The position numbers and the translations under genes were made by a program. The notes beneath the pieces are model-generated. The model was given only the letters and a program-made list of their open reading frames with translations, did no database searches and had not been told where the DNA came from. Below, in pieces: positions 1 to 6,639 of a DNA stretch of 6,653 bases (position 1 is its first letter; each line of letters opens with the position of its first letter). The stretch covers positions 1 to 6,653 of the forward strand of contig JAAYPL010000088.1 in the NCBI GenBank assembly GCA_012519875.1. The letters run 5' to 3'. The stretch comes from Clostridiaceae bacterium (GTDB taxonomy: Bacteria; Bacillota; Clostridia; Saccharofermentanales; UBA5734).

Positions 1-258
1 GATCCTTCGGCGATGGTCACCCATATCGGCGGTCTGGACAGCGTCGTCGACACCACGCTGAATTTGCCGAAAATACCCGGCGGCAAAAAGCTGGTCTACA
101 CCCAAATCAGCCTGCCGCTGACCGCCATCAACGATTTCCGGACTCTGGGCGAGACCGATGAGATTTTCCGAAAGCTGGCGGACCTGGTCGAGGCCAATAA
201 CGGACTTTGGTGCAAGGCCGCCGAAGACTATTTGCTAGCCCATGCCAAACCGATATGA
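1..258 (+). CDS. C-terminal part of a zinc-type alcohol dehydrogenase, L-sorbose-1-phosphate reductase (SorE)-like
   Basis: The open frame enters from the left edge and ends at TGA 256-258, so only the last 85 codons are visible; the ATG at 13 is internal. The tail has the pattern MVTHIGGLDSV, then TLNLPKIPGGKKLVYT, then PLTAINDF, and ends with a segment about G-W-AE-YLL spacing. This pattern is what I recall from the C-terminus of SorE-type L-sorbose-1-phosphate reductases, which are cytoplasmic zinc-binding medium-chain dehydrogenases. In that family the enzyme uses NAD(P)H to reduce L-sorbose 1-phosphate to D-glucitol 6-phosphate. Zinc ligands and the Rossmann fold lie outside the window, so substrate and cofactor cannot be checked. 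The sorbitol-6-phosphate-dehydrogenase-like gene starts 6 bases downstream, which supports a ketose/polyol phosphate role. Family assignment is fairly sure; the exact substrate is inference. Confidence 0.72.
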   Translation, partial: DPSAMVTHIGGLDSVVDTTLNLPKIPGGKKLVYTQISLPLTAINDFRTLGETDEIFRKLADLVEANNGLWCKAAEDYLLAHAKPI

Positions 259-260
259 GG
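257..260 (+). promoter_or_regulatory. Ribosome binding site overlapping the upstream stop codon
   Basis: GAGG (with a following A, GAGGA) overlaps the TGA of the upstream gene. It lies 4 bases before the ATG at 265 and 13 bases before a second in-frame ATG at 274. Neither spacing is ideal, so the start of the short-chain dehydrogenase is uncertain by three codons. Confidence 0.45.
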
Positions 261-264
261 ACGG

Positions 265-1383
265 ATGACGCATATGGCGAATTGGATTGAAAAGTCAGGC
301 GGGGAAAAGGCGGCGATCGCCGCCATCGCCCCGGCTTTACGTGGTCTTTTAGTGGGTGGCCGATTCTGCCATGTTCGCTATGAGCCCGAAAGCCAAAAGG
401 CCGCCGACCTGATCGTGGATACGAAATCCTGTGCCGACCTGGAGGAGGTTTACCATCGCCTGGAACAACCGGCCGGAAGGATCGGTCAATCGATTGCCAC
501 GATCCGCATACAGGGCCTGGGAGATTTTTATCTGTCAAATCCTGTGAAAAAGAAGGGCGGTCGCTTGGCAGGCAGGGTTTGCCTGGTTACCGGCGGCGCG
601 CAGGGCTTTGGCGAAGGAATCGCCCGTGAGCTGGCCGCAGCCGGAGGAACCATTGTCATCGCCGATCTCAATCTTCCTTTGGCGCAAGAGGTTGCCGGAT
701 TTTTGAACAAGGATTATGGCCAGGGGACAGCGGTTGCGATCGGCGTCGATGTAGGCGACGAAGAATCGGTACGCTCCATGATCGAGCAGATCGTCCGGAT
801 GTTCGGCGGCCTTGATCTTTTGGTCAGCAACGCCGGTGTCTTGCGCGCGGGAGGCCTCGAAGAGATGACCCTTGAGACCTTTGAGTTTGTGACCCGCATC
901 AACTATACGGCTTTTTTCCTGGTTGCCAAATACGGTTCCCGGTCGATGAAGATCCAGGCTCGTTTTGACCCGAACTACACCGGCGATATTGTTCAGATCA
1001 ATTCCAAGTCCGGGCTGGAGGGCTCAAACAGGAATTTCGCTTACGCGGGAGGAAAATTCGGCGGCATCGGCCTGGTGCAAAGCTTTGCCAAAGAGCTGGT
1101 CGGGCATCGAATCAAGGTCAATGCGATCTGTCCGGGGAATTATTACGAAGGGCCGCTTTGGAGCGACCCGGAGAAAGGACTCTTCGTTCAGTACCTCAAC
1201 ACCGGCAAGGTGCCGGGCGCCACGAGCATTCAGGAAGTTTATGATTTTTACGTTGACAAAGTACCCATGCGCCGCGGCTGTTCACCCGTTGATGTGACCC
1301 GGGCGATCCTGTACTGTGTCGAACAACAATATGAAACCGGCCAGGCCATACCCGTAACCGGCGGCCAAAATATGCTAAAGTAG
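265..1383 (+). CDS. Short-chain dehydrogenase with N-terminal extension, sorbitol-6-phosphate 2-dehydrogenase-like
   Basis: This is a 372-residue cytoplasmic short-chain dehydrogenase/reductase. The catalytic domain begins near residue 101. Visible motifs are the nucleotide-binding TGGAQGFG (109-116), an acidic Asp134 after the second beta strand (suggesting NAD rather than NADP), NAG (189-191), Asn213, Ser247, Tyr260 and Lys264 (YAGGK), and PG (290-291). The stretches QINSKSG, KFGG-GL-QS, YVDKVP-RGC and TGQAIPVTGGQ match my recollection of sorbitol-6-phosphate 2-dehydrogenases (SorD/SrlD), which oxidise D-glucitol 6-phosphate to fructose 6-phosphate. Those proteins are about 260 residues long, so residues 1-100 are an extension I do not recognise. 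ATG 265 is chosen; ATG 274 is an alternative. It sits between a SorE-like gene and an E2 gene in the same operon. The SDR fold is certain; the sorbitol-phosphate substrate is probable only at family level. Confidence 0.85.
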   Translation: MTHMANWIEKSGGEKAAIAAIAPALRGLLVGGRFCHVRYEPESQKAADLIVDTKSCADLEEVYHRLEQPAGRIGQSIATIRIQGLGDFYLSNPVKKKGGRLAGRVCLVTGGAQGFGEGIARELAAAGGTIVIADLNLPLAQEVAGFLNKDYGQGTAVAIGVDVGDEESVRSMIEQIVRMFGGLDLLVSNAGVLRAGGLEEMTLETFEFVTRINYTAFFLVAKYGSRSMKIQARFDPNYTGDIVQINSKSGLEGSNRNFAYAGGKFGGIGLVQSFAKELVGHRIKVNAICPGNYYEGPLWSDPEKGLFVQYLNTGKVPGATSIQEVYDFYVDKVPMRRGCSPVDVTRAILYCVEQQYETGQAIPVTGGQNMLK

Positions 1384-1397
1384 CATGGTTATATAAC
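1372..1397 (+). promoter_or_regulatory. Small hairpin over the dehydrogenase stop codon followed by a 10-base palindrome
   Basis: Bases 1372-1377 (ATGCTA) and 1381-1386 (TAGCAT) are perfectly complementary with a 3-base AAG loop, and the TAG stop codon lies in the right arm. The perfect palindrome GTTATATAAC follows at 1388-1397 and abuts the AGGAGG of the E2 gene. There is no T-run, so this is not a classical intrinsic terminator. It may affect E2 translation, mRNA processing or protein binding, or it may be chance in an AT-rich junction. Confidence 0.3.
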
Positions 1398-1403
1398 AGG
1401 AGG
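1398..1403 (+). promoter_or_regulatory. Strong Shine-Dalgarno sequence for the E2 gene
   Basis: A perfect AGGAGG lies 7 bases before ATG 1411 and fixes the E2 start. It is the best ribosome binding site match in the window, consistent with high synthesis of the core subunit of the complex. Confidence 0.85.
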
Positions 1404-1410
1404 AATTAAT

Positions 1411-2793
1411 ATGGCAACACCTGTCATCATGCCGCGCCAAGGTCAATCTGTCGAGAGCTGTATCATTGGCAAGTGGCACAAGAAGCAAGGCGACTCCGTT
1501 GCGGTCGGGGATCTGCTTTTTACCTACGAGACGGACAAGGCAACCTTTGATGAGGCTGCCGGCGTTGCAGGCACATTGCTTGCGGTCTTTTTTGAAGAGG
1601 GCGACGATGTGCCCTGCCTGACCAATGTTTGTGTCATCGGTCAGGCGGGCGAGGATGTCTCGGCCTTTCATCCCGATTCCGATTCCAAGGAGCAGGCAGA
1701 CCAAGAGCCGCAGGTATTACCGGAAGAAACCGCCGCTCCCGTGCCGGCTCCGGTTCAATCGGCGGATTCGGAAAAACAAGGAATCAGCCCCCGGGCCCGC
1801 CACCTGGCTGAACAGCACAGCGTCGATGTGCGCCGGGCCGCCGGCACCGGTCCTGCGGGGAGAATAATCGAGCGGGATGTACGACAGTTGATGGAGCAAG
1901 GCCGAATGGCCACCGGTGCGGCCGGAACCTATCCGCCGGGCTTGACCGGAACCGGCATTGGCGGACGCGTCCGTGTTGAAGATGTTGCTTCGGCAGGTGC
2001 AGCCGCGGCGATTGTCGGCGGCGTTGAGGGCCCCGTTGCGATCCAGCTGCATGAGTCGGAAACCCGGACCGAAAAACACAGCACCATCCGCAAGGTCATT
2101 GCGCGTCAAATGCATCACTCCTTGTCGAGCATGGCGCAACTGACAAACCACATGAGTTTCGACGCGACGGCCATCTTGGACTTGCGCCGCCGGCTCAAAA
2201 CTGCTGCCGCCGATGGCTTGACCGGGCAAGGATATTCTCTGGTGGACAATGTACCGACCATCGGTGATCTGGTCCTTTATGCCGTTTCCCGGGTGCTTCT
2301 CCGTCATCCGGCCGGCAACGCCCATTATGACGATGAAAAGATGACCTATTTCCGGCATGTACATCTCGGTGTGGCCGTGGATACGCCCCGGGGGCTGATG
2401 GTGCCGACGGTTTTCTATGCCGATCAGTTGTCTTTGAGCCAGCTTTCCGTGCAGGTCAAGGCGCTGGCCGAAGAATGCCGGACCGGAACCATCAATCCGG
2501 ACAAGCTTAAGGGCGGTACATTCACCGTTAGCAATCTGGGGTCTTTTGGGATTGAATCGTTCACTCCGGTCATTAATCCACCGCAAACCTGTATTCTCGG
2601 CGTCAACACCATCACCACCCGCGTCCGGGAAAAAGATGGCCAGCTGCAGAGCTATCCGGCAATGACCCTTTCGCTGACCTACGATCATCGGGCCATTGAC
2701 GGCGCGCCGGCTTCACGCCTGCTGCAGGATCTGGTTCGTGCTCTGGAGAATTTGCCCATTCTACTGATGCAGGGAGGGCTTTCCCATGTTTGA
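1411..2793 (+). CDS. E2 component of a 2-oxo-acid dehydrogenase complex (dihydrolipoamide acyltransferase)
   Basis: This 460-residue E2 protein forms the core of the complex; it carries the acyl group from E1 on a lipoyl arm and transfers it to CoA. The single lipoyl domain (about 1-82) has ETDKATF, with Lys43 as the expected lipoylated residue. A Pro/Ala/Glu-rich linker follows (about 87-123), then an E3/E1-binding domain (124-162, ISPRARHLA then GTGPAGRI-DV). A second, incomplete copy of the binding-domain end lies at 173-192. The catalytic domain (about 222-456) has SNLGSFGI, NPPQTCILGV and the active-site motif DHRAIDG, with His426 and Asp430. The start follows AGGAGG, and the gene overlaps the E3 gene by 8 bases. 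The family is certain. Whether the acyl group is acetyl (pyruvate or acetoin) or branched-chain cannot be decided. Product names used for such genes include PdhC and AcoC. Confidence 0.95.
   Translation: MATPVIMPRQGQSVESCIIGKWHKKQGDSVAVGDLLFTYETDKATFDEAAGVAGTLLAVFFEEGDDVPCLTNVCVIGQAGEDVSAFHPDSDSKEQADQEPQVLPEETAAPVPAPVQSADSEKQGISPRARHLAEQHSVDVRRAAGTGPAGRIIERDVRQLMEQGRMATGAAGTYPPGLTGTGIGGRVRVEDVASAGAAAAIVGGVEGPVAIQLHESETRTEKHSTIRKVIARQMHHSLSSMAQLTNHMSFDATAILDLRRRLKTAAADGLTGQGYSLVDNVPTIGDLVLYAVSRVLLRHPAGNAHYDDEKMTYFRHVHLGVAVDTPRGLMVPTVFYADQLSLSQLSVQVKALAEECRTGTINPDKLKGGTFTVSNLGSFGIESFTPVINPPQTCILGVNTITTRVREKDGQLQSYPAMTLSLTYDHRAIDGAPASRLLQDLVRALENLPILLMQGGLSHV
2771..2778 (+). promoter_or_regulatory. 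Ribosome binding site for the E3 gene inside the E2 coding region
   Basis: AGGGAGGG lies 7 bases before ATG 2786, within the last codons of E2. The E2 stop (2791-2793) falls just after the E3 start, giving an 8-base overlap (ATGTTTGA). This arrangement favours translational coupling. Confidence 0.75.
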
Positions 2794-4147
2794 TCTGATT
2801 GTGCTTGGTGGAGGACCCGGTGGCTATCTGGCCGCAGACCGGGCAGGGAGTGCCGGTTTGTCGGTGCTGCTGATCGAAAAAAACAATCTGGGCGGTGTTT
2901 GCCTGAACGAAGGATGCATCCCTTCCAAGACATTTTTGCACAGCGCCAAGGTTTTTGATCATGCTGCGCGAAGCGAAGTTTTCGGCGTGTTTACCGAAAA
3001 TCCCCGTCTGGATCAGGCTGCGGTCGTGGCCCGGAAAAACAAAGTGGTTCGGACGTTGGTTGCCGGTGTCGGTCAAACGTTGAAAAACAGCAAGGTCACG
3101 GTCAAAAATGATACCGGGATCATTCTTGGTCGTGAAAGCGATCAGATCCGAGTGCAGTGTGGCGAGGAGATTTTTACAAGCCGGTACCTGATTATCGCAA
3201 CCGGATCCGAAGCGATCATACCTCCCATTGACGGCGTGAAAGAAGGTTTGGAAAGCAAAAGCGTGCTGACCAACCGTGAGATCCTGGATCTTCAAGTTAT
3301 TCCGGAACGTCTGGTTGTTATCGGCGGCGGTGTCATCGGACTGGAAATGGCCGGCTATTTCCGGACCTGCGGCTCGCAAGTCACCGTCATCGAGATGCTG
3401 GATCATATCGCCGGTGCGGCCGACCGTGAAATGGCGGATCTTTTACAAAAAGACTACGAGAAGAAGGGCATCAAGTTTCATCTGAATTGTCAGGTGACCA
3501 AGGTCAAACCCGGTCTGGTTGAATTTACCGATTCGGGCGAAACCAGAACCGTGGCCGCCGATTATACCCTGCTTAGTGTCGGTCGTCGGCCGGTGATCGG
3601 TGGTATCGGATTGGAAAATCTCGGTGTGCTGGTTGAGAGAGGACGGATTGTTACGGATGCTCAGGGCAGAACCAATGTTCCGGGGGTGTTTGCGGTTGGG
3701 GATGTCAACGGTGTCTGGATGCTGGCCCATGCGGCCTACCGTGAAGCCGAGGTGGCGGTTAACACTATTTTGGGCAGAAAAGATAACATGCGTTACCAGG
3801 CCATGCCGTCTGTTATTTATACAAATCCGGAAATGGCTTTTGTCGGTGAAACCGAGCAGACCTGCCAGGACAAGGGCATCGAATACAAAAAAGTGACCCT
3901 GCCCATGAACTACAGCGGTCGCTATCTGGCCGAGAACGACCGTGGTCAGGGCCGGATCAAGCTTTTGATCGATCCTGAAAGGGAATATCTGCTTGGCTGT
4001 CACATCATTGGCAGCTATGCTTCCGAAATTATCATGTCCGCCGGCATCCTGATCGAGACACAGATGCGGATCGCCGACATCAAGGAATTGATTTTCCCGC
4101 ATCCCACCGTCGCTGAAATCATCCGCGAAGCCATTTTTCAAGTCTGA
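2786..4147 (+). CDS. lpdA: E3 component, dihydrolipoamide dehydrogenase
   Basis: This 453-residue FAD-dependent pyridine nucleotide-disulfide oxidoreductase reoxidises the dihydrolipoyl arm of E2 and passes the electrons to NAD+. The FAD-binding GGGPGG is at 8-13. The redox disulfide is Cys39/Cys44 in GGVCLNEGCIPSK. The NAD-binding GGGVIGLE is at 180-187, the second FAD contact GVFAVGDVNG at 300-309, and the dimer-interface His439/Glu444 pair in HPTVAE completes the active site. Length is normal and there is no N-terminal lipoyl domain, so E2 supplies the only lipoyl group visible here. The start is set by AGGGAGGG and overlaps the end of E2. All key residues are present, so the enzyme should be active. 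Its place between E2 and E1 indicates an E3 dedicated to this complex. Confidence 0.96.
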   Translation: MFDLIVLGGGPGGYLAADRAGSAGLSVLLIEKNNLGGVCLNEGCIPSKTFLHSAKVFDHAARSEVFGVFTENPRLDQAAVVARKNKVVRTLVAGVGQTLKNSKVTVKNDTGIILGRESDQIRVQCGEEIFTSRYLIIATGSEAIIPPIDGVKEGLESKSVLTNREILDLQVIPERLVVIGGGVIGLEMAGYFRTCGSQVTVIEMLDHIAGAADREMADLLQKDYEKKGIKFHLNCQVTKVKPGLVEFTDSGETRTVAADYTLLSVGRRPVIGGIGLENLGVLVERGRIVTDAQGRTNVPGVFAVGDVNGVWMLAHAAYREAEVAVNTILGRKDNMRYQAMPSVIYTNPEMAFVGETEQTCQDKGIEYKKVTLPMNYSGRYLAENDRGQGRIKLLIDPEREYLLGCHIIGSYASEIIMSAGILIETQMRIADIKELIFPHPTVAEIIREAIFQV

Positions 4148-4152
4148 GGAGG
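4146..4152 (+). promoter_or_regulatory. Ribosome binding site for the fused E1 gene
   Basis: GAGGAGG overlaps the E3 stop codon (TGA 4145-4147) and lies 9 bases before ATG 4162. It supports this start and continued operon translation. Confidence 0.8.
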
Positions 4153-4161
4153 ATAAAAACC

Positions 4162-6639
4162 ATGACCAAACACTTGCTTGTCAGTCCGGAGGATGTCCGG
4201 CAGCCGGGCTGGATCAAATTCCAGGATATTCCGGTCAATCAATACCAAAAATCGGTTGAGGACGAAAAAGACCGGTACAGTAAGGATGATTTTCTCCGGA
4301 TTTATCGCTACATGCGTTTGATCCGTGAGTTTGAAACCATGCTTTATTCAATCAAAACAACCAATACGTACAACGGGTTGGAATACAACAATCCCGGCCC
4401 GGCTCATCTTTCCCTCGGGCAGGAGGCCGCCGCGGTCGGCCAGGCGTATCTGCTGACGCCCGACGACTATATCTTCGGCTCACACCGGAGTCATGGCGAA
4501 ATCCTTGCCAAAGGTCTTTCGGCCATACATCAGATGAAGGAAGAGGATCTGCTGGCCGTGATGGAAAACTTCCTCGATGGCGCCGCCTACAAAGTGGTTG
4601 AACAAGCCAACCGAGGCCGCGACCTGTCGGTTCGACAGCTGGCCGTCGAGTTTTTGGTCTACGGCGCCCTGGCGGAAATTTTCGCCAAAGAGACCGGCTT
4701 CCACAAAGGCTTGGGAGGGTCCATGCACGCCTTTTTCCTGCCGTTCGGCATTTATCCCAACAACGCTATCGTCGGCGGTTCCGGTGACATCTCGGTGGGT
4801 GCGGCGCTCTATAAGAAAATCAACCGCAAACCCGGTGTTGTGATCTGTAACATCGGTGATGGTTCGCTGGGCTGCGGTCCGGTCTGGGAAGGCATGATGC
4901 TATCGGCAATGGATCAGTTCCGGACCCTGTGGGATGATGACATGAAGGGTGGATTGCCCCTGATCTTTAACATTATGAACAATCAGTATGCCATGGGTGG
5001 GCAGACCCGCGGTGAAACCATGGGATATGATTTTGTGGCTCGGATCGGCGCCGGTGTCAATCCGGAACAAATGCACGCCGAACGCGTTGACGGCTATAAT
5101 CCACTGGCCGTCATCGACGCAATGTCCAGAAAACTGAAAATTCTTGCCGAAAAACGGGGTCCTGTTTTGCTGGATGTCGTGACCTATCGCCACGCCGGGC
5201 ATTCGCCCTCAGATGCCGATTCTTACCGAACCAGTGAGGAAAAAGAACTCTGGCAGCAGGCCGATTCGATCGCCAATTTCCGTTTGCAGCTGCTGTCTGC
5301 CGGCCTGCTTGACGAAGCTGATTTCGACGCTGCGGACGAAGCCGTCATTCGGACTGTTACCGATGCGGTGCGCCTGGCCGTCGATCCCGTCTTATCGCCG
5401 CGTATGGATCTCAACAAACAACCGGATGCCATTGAAAAAATCATGTTCTCCAACCAACGGGTTGTTCGGATGGAGGATCGTCCGGTCGATATGCTGCAGA
5501 CGAGAGAAGAAAATCCCCGCGTCCGGCAAATTGCCAGAAAGAGCCGCTTTGCCTACGATGAGAAGGGCGATCTGATTCCCAAAAACAGGGTTTACCAGCT
5601 GCGGGACGCGCTGTTTGAAGCCATTTTGGACAAATTTTATGAGGATCCTACCTTGGTGGCCTATGGTGAGGAAAACCGGGATTGGGGCGGTGCCTTTGCC
5701 GTTTATCGCGGCCTGACCGAGGCGGTGCCTTATCATCGGCTTTTCAATTCACCGATATCGGAAGGCGCTATCGTCGGCTCGGCGGTCGGCTATGCCATGT
5801 GCGGAGGACGCGCGTTGGTTGAGCTGATGTACTGCGATTTTCTCGGCCGGGCGGGTGACGAGGTCTTTAACCAGCTGCCCAAGTGGCAGGCGATGTCCGC
5901 CGGTATTCTCAAGATGCCGGTGGTTGTTCGTGTCTCGGTAGGTTCAAAATACGGCGCTCAGCATTCCCAAGACTGGACTTCCCTGGTTTCGCATATCCCG
6001 GGACTCAAGGTTGTTTTCCCGGCGACGCCGTATGATGCCAAAGGCTTGATGGCCAGCGCGCTTAACGGTACGGATCCGGTTGTTTTCTTTGAAAGCCAGC
6101 GACTGTATGATGTCGGAGAACAATTCCGGCCGGGCGGCGTACCGGTTGAAAGTTATGAAATCCCGATCGGTGAACCCGACATCAAACGAGCCGGATCGGA
6201 CCTGACCATCCTGACCATCGGTGCGACCCTTTACCGGGCGCTGGATGCGGCAAAGATCTTCCAGGAAAAATACGGCATCAATGCCGAGGTCATCGATGCC
6301 CGTTCCATGGTACCCTTTAACTATGATTTGGTCATCGAATCGGTCAAGAAAACCGGTCGGATCATCGTTGCCGGTGACGCCTGCGCGCGCGGCTCGTATC
6401 TCAGCGAACTGGCCCGCACCATTGGCGACCTGTGCTTTGATTATCTTGATGCGCCGGCGGCGGTTCTTGGTTCGCGGAACTGGATCACGCCGGCCTACGA
6501 ACTGGAAGAGCATTTCTTCCCTCAACCGGATTGGTTTATCGACCTTTTCCATGAGCGGATCCGGCCCATTCCCGGGTATGTTGCCCGGAAAAGCTTTACC
6601 GATGTCGAGATCCTTCGCCGCAATCGCCAGGGCGTCTGA
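4162..6639 (+). CDS. Fused alpha-beta E1 component of a 2-oxo-acid/acetoin-type dehydrogenase complex (TPP-dependent)
   Basis: This 825-residue protein joins both E1 subunits, which are usually two proteins of about 330 residues each. The alpha half (about 45-410) has SHRSHG-LAKG (107-118), GLGGSMH (183-189), the TPP/magnesium motif from GDG (232-234) to NN (273-274), and the loop YRHAGHSPSDADSYRT (342-357) with His347. A linker (about 411-475) leads to the beta half, which has VAYGEENRDWGGA (499-511), PISEG with Glu534, AQHSQ with His601, PGLKVVFPATPYDAKGL and FFESQRLYD. E1 uses thiamine diphosphate to decarboxylate a 2-oxo acid, or cleave acetoin, and acylates the lipoyl arm of E2. Oddities are an insertion of roughly 45 residues at about 121-168, about 10 extra residues in the TPP motif, and VGGSGDISVG where a proline is usual. 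Catalytic residues are intact. The class is certain; the substrate is unknown (pyruvate, acetoin or another). Confidence 0.93.
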   Translation: MTKHLLVSPEDVRQPGWIKFQDIPVNQYQKSVEDEKDRYSKDDFLRIYRYMRLIREFETMLYSIKTTNTYNGLEYNNPGPAHLSLGQEAAAVGQAYLLTPDDYIFGSHRSHGEILAKGLSAIHQMKEEDLLAVMENFLDGAAYKVVEQANRGRDLSVRQLAVEFLVYGALAEIFAKETGFHKGLGGSMHAFFLPFGIYPNNAIVGGSGDISVGAALYKKINRKPGVVICNIGDGSLGCGPVWEGMMLSAMDQFRTLWDDDMKGGLPLIFNIMNNQYAMGGQTRGETMGYDFVARIGAGVNPEQMHAERVDGYNPLAVIDAMSRKLKILAEKRGPVLLDVVTYRHAGHSPSDADSYRTSEEKELWQQADSIANFRLQLLSAGLLDEADFDAADEAVIRTVTDAVRLAVDPVLSPRMDLNKQPDAIEKIMFSNQRVVRMEDRPVDMLQTREENPRVRQIARKSRFAYDEKGDLIPKNRVYQLRDALFEAILDKFYEDPTLVAYGEENRDWGGAFAVYRGLTEAVPYHRLFNSPISEGAIVGSAVGYAMCGGRALVELMYCDFLGRAGDEVFNQLPKWQAMSAGILKMPVVVRVSVGSKYGAQHSQDWTSLVSHIPGLKVVFPATPYDAKGLMASALNGTDPVVFFESQRLYDVGEQFRPGGVPVESYEIPIGEPDIKRAGSDLTILTIGATLYRALDAAKIFQEKYGINAEVIDARSMVPFNYDLVIESVKKTGRIIVAGDACARGSYLSELARTIGDLCFDYLDAPAAVLGSRNWITPAYELEEHFFPQPDWFIDLFHERIRPIPGYVARKSFTDVEILRRNRQGV

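Noticed and set aside
1372..1397. Intrinsic terminator between the short-chain dehydrogenase and E2
   Set aside because: The stem is only 6 base pairs, is not GC-rich and lacks a following T-run.
1717..2688. A 323-codon open frame on the minus strand inside E2
   Set aside because: It lies fully antisense to a gene with clear lipoyl, binding and catalytic motifs. The product is rich in Arg, Gly and His with no recognisable domain, as expected of a shadow frame in GC-rich coding DNA.
2612..4141. Minus-strand open frames of 264 and 232 codons across E3
   Set aside because: Both mirror the codons of a complete, motif-rich E3 gene; there is no independent coding evidence.
1..6619. GATCCTTCG occurring at the left edge and again near 6609 as a possible flanking repeat
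   Set aside because: The match is about 9 bases, both copies lie inside coding frames, and the flanks differ; chance similarity is the simplest reading.
4162..6639. Two separate E1 alpha and E1 beta genes or a frameshift joining them
   Set aside because: The frame is continuous through the linker (about residues 411-475), with no stop, no ribosome binding site followed by a good start, and sensible sequence throughout; a true fusion fits better.
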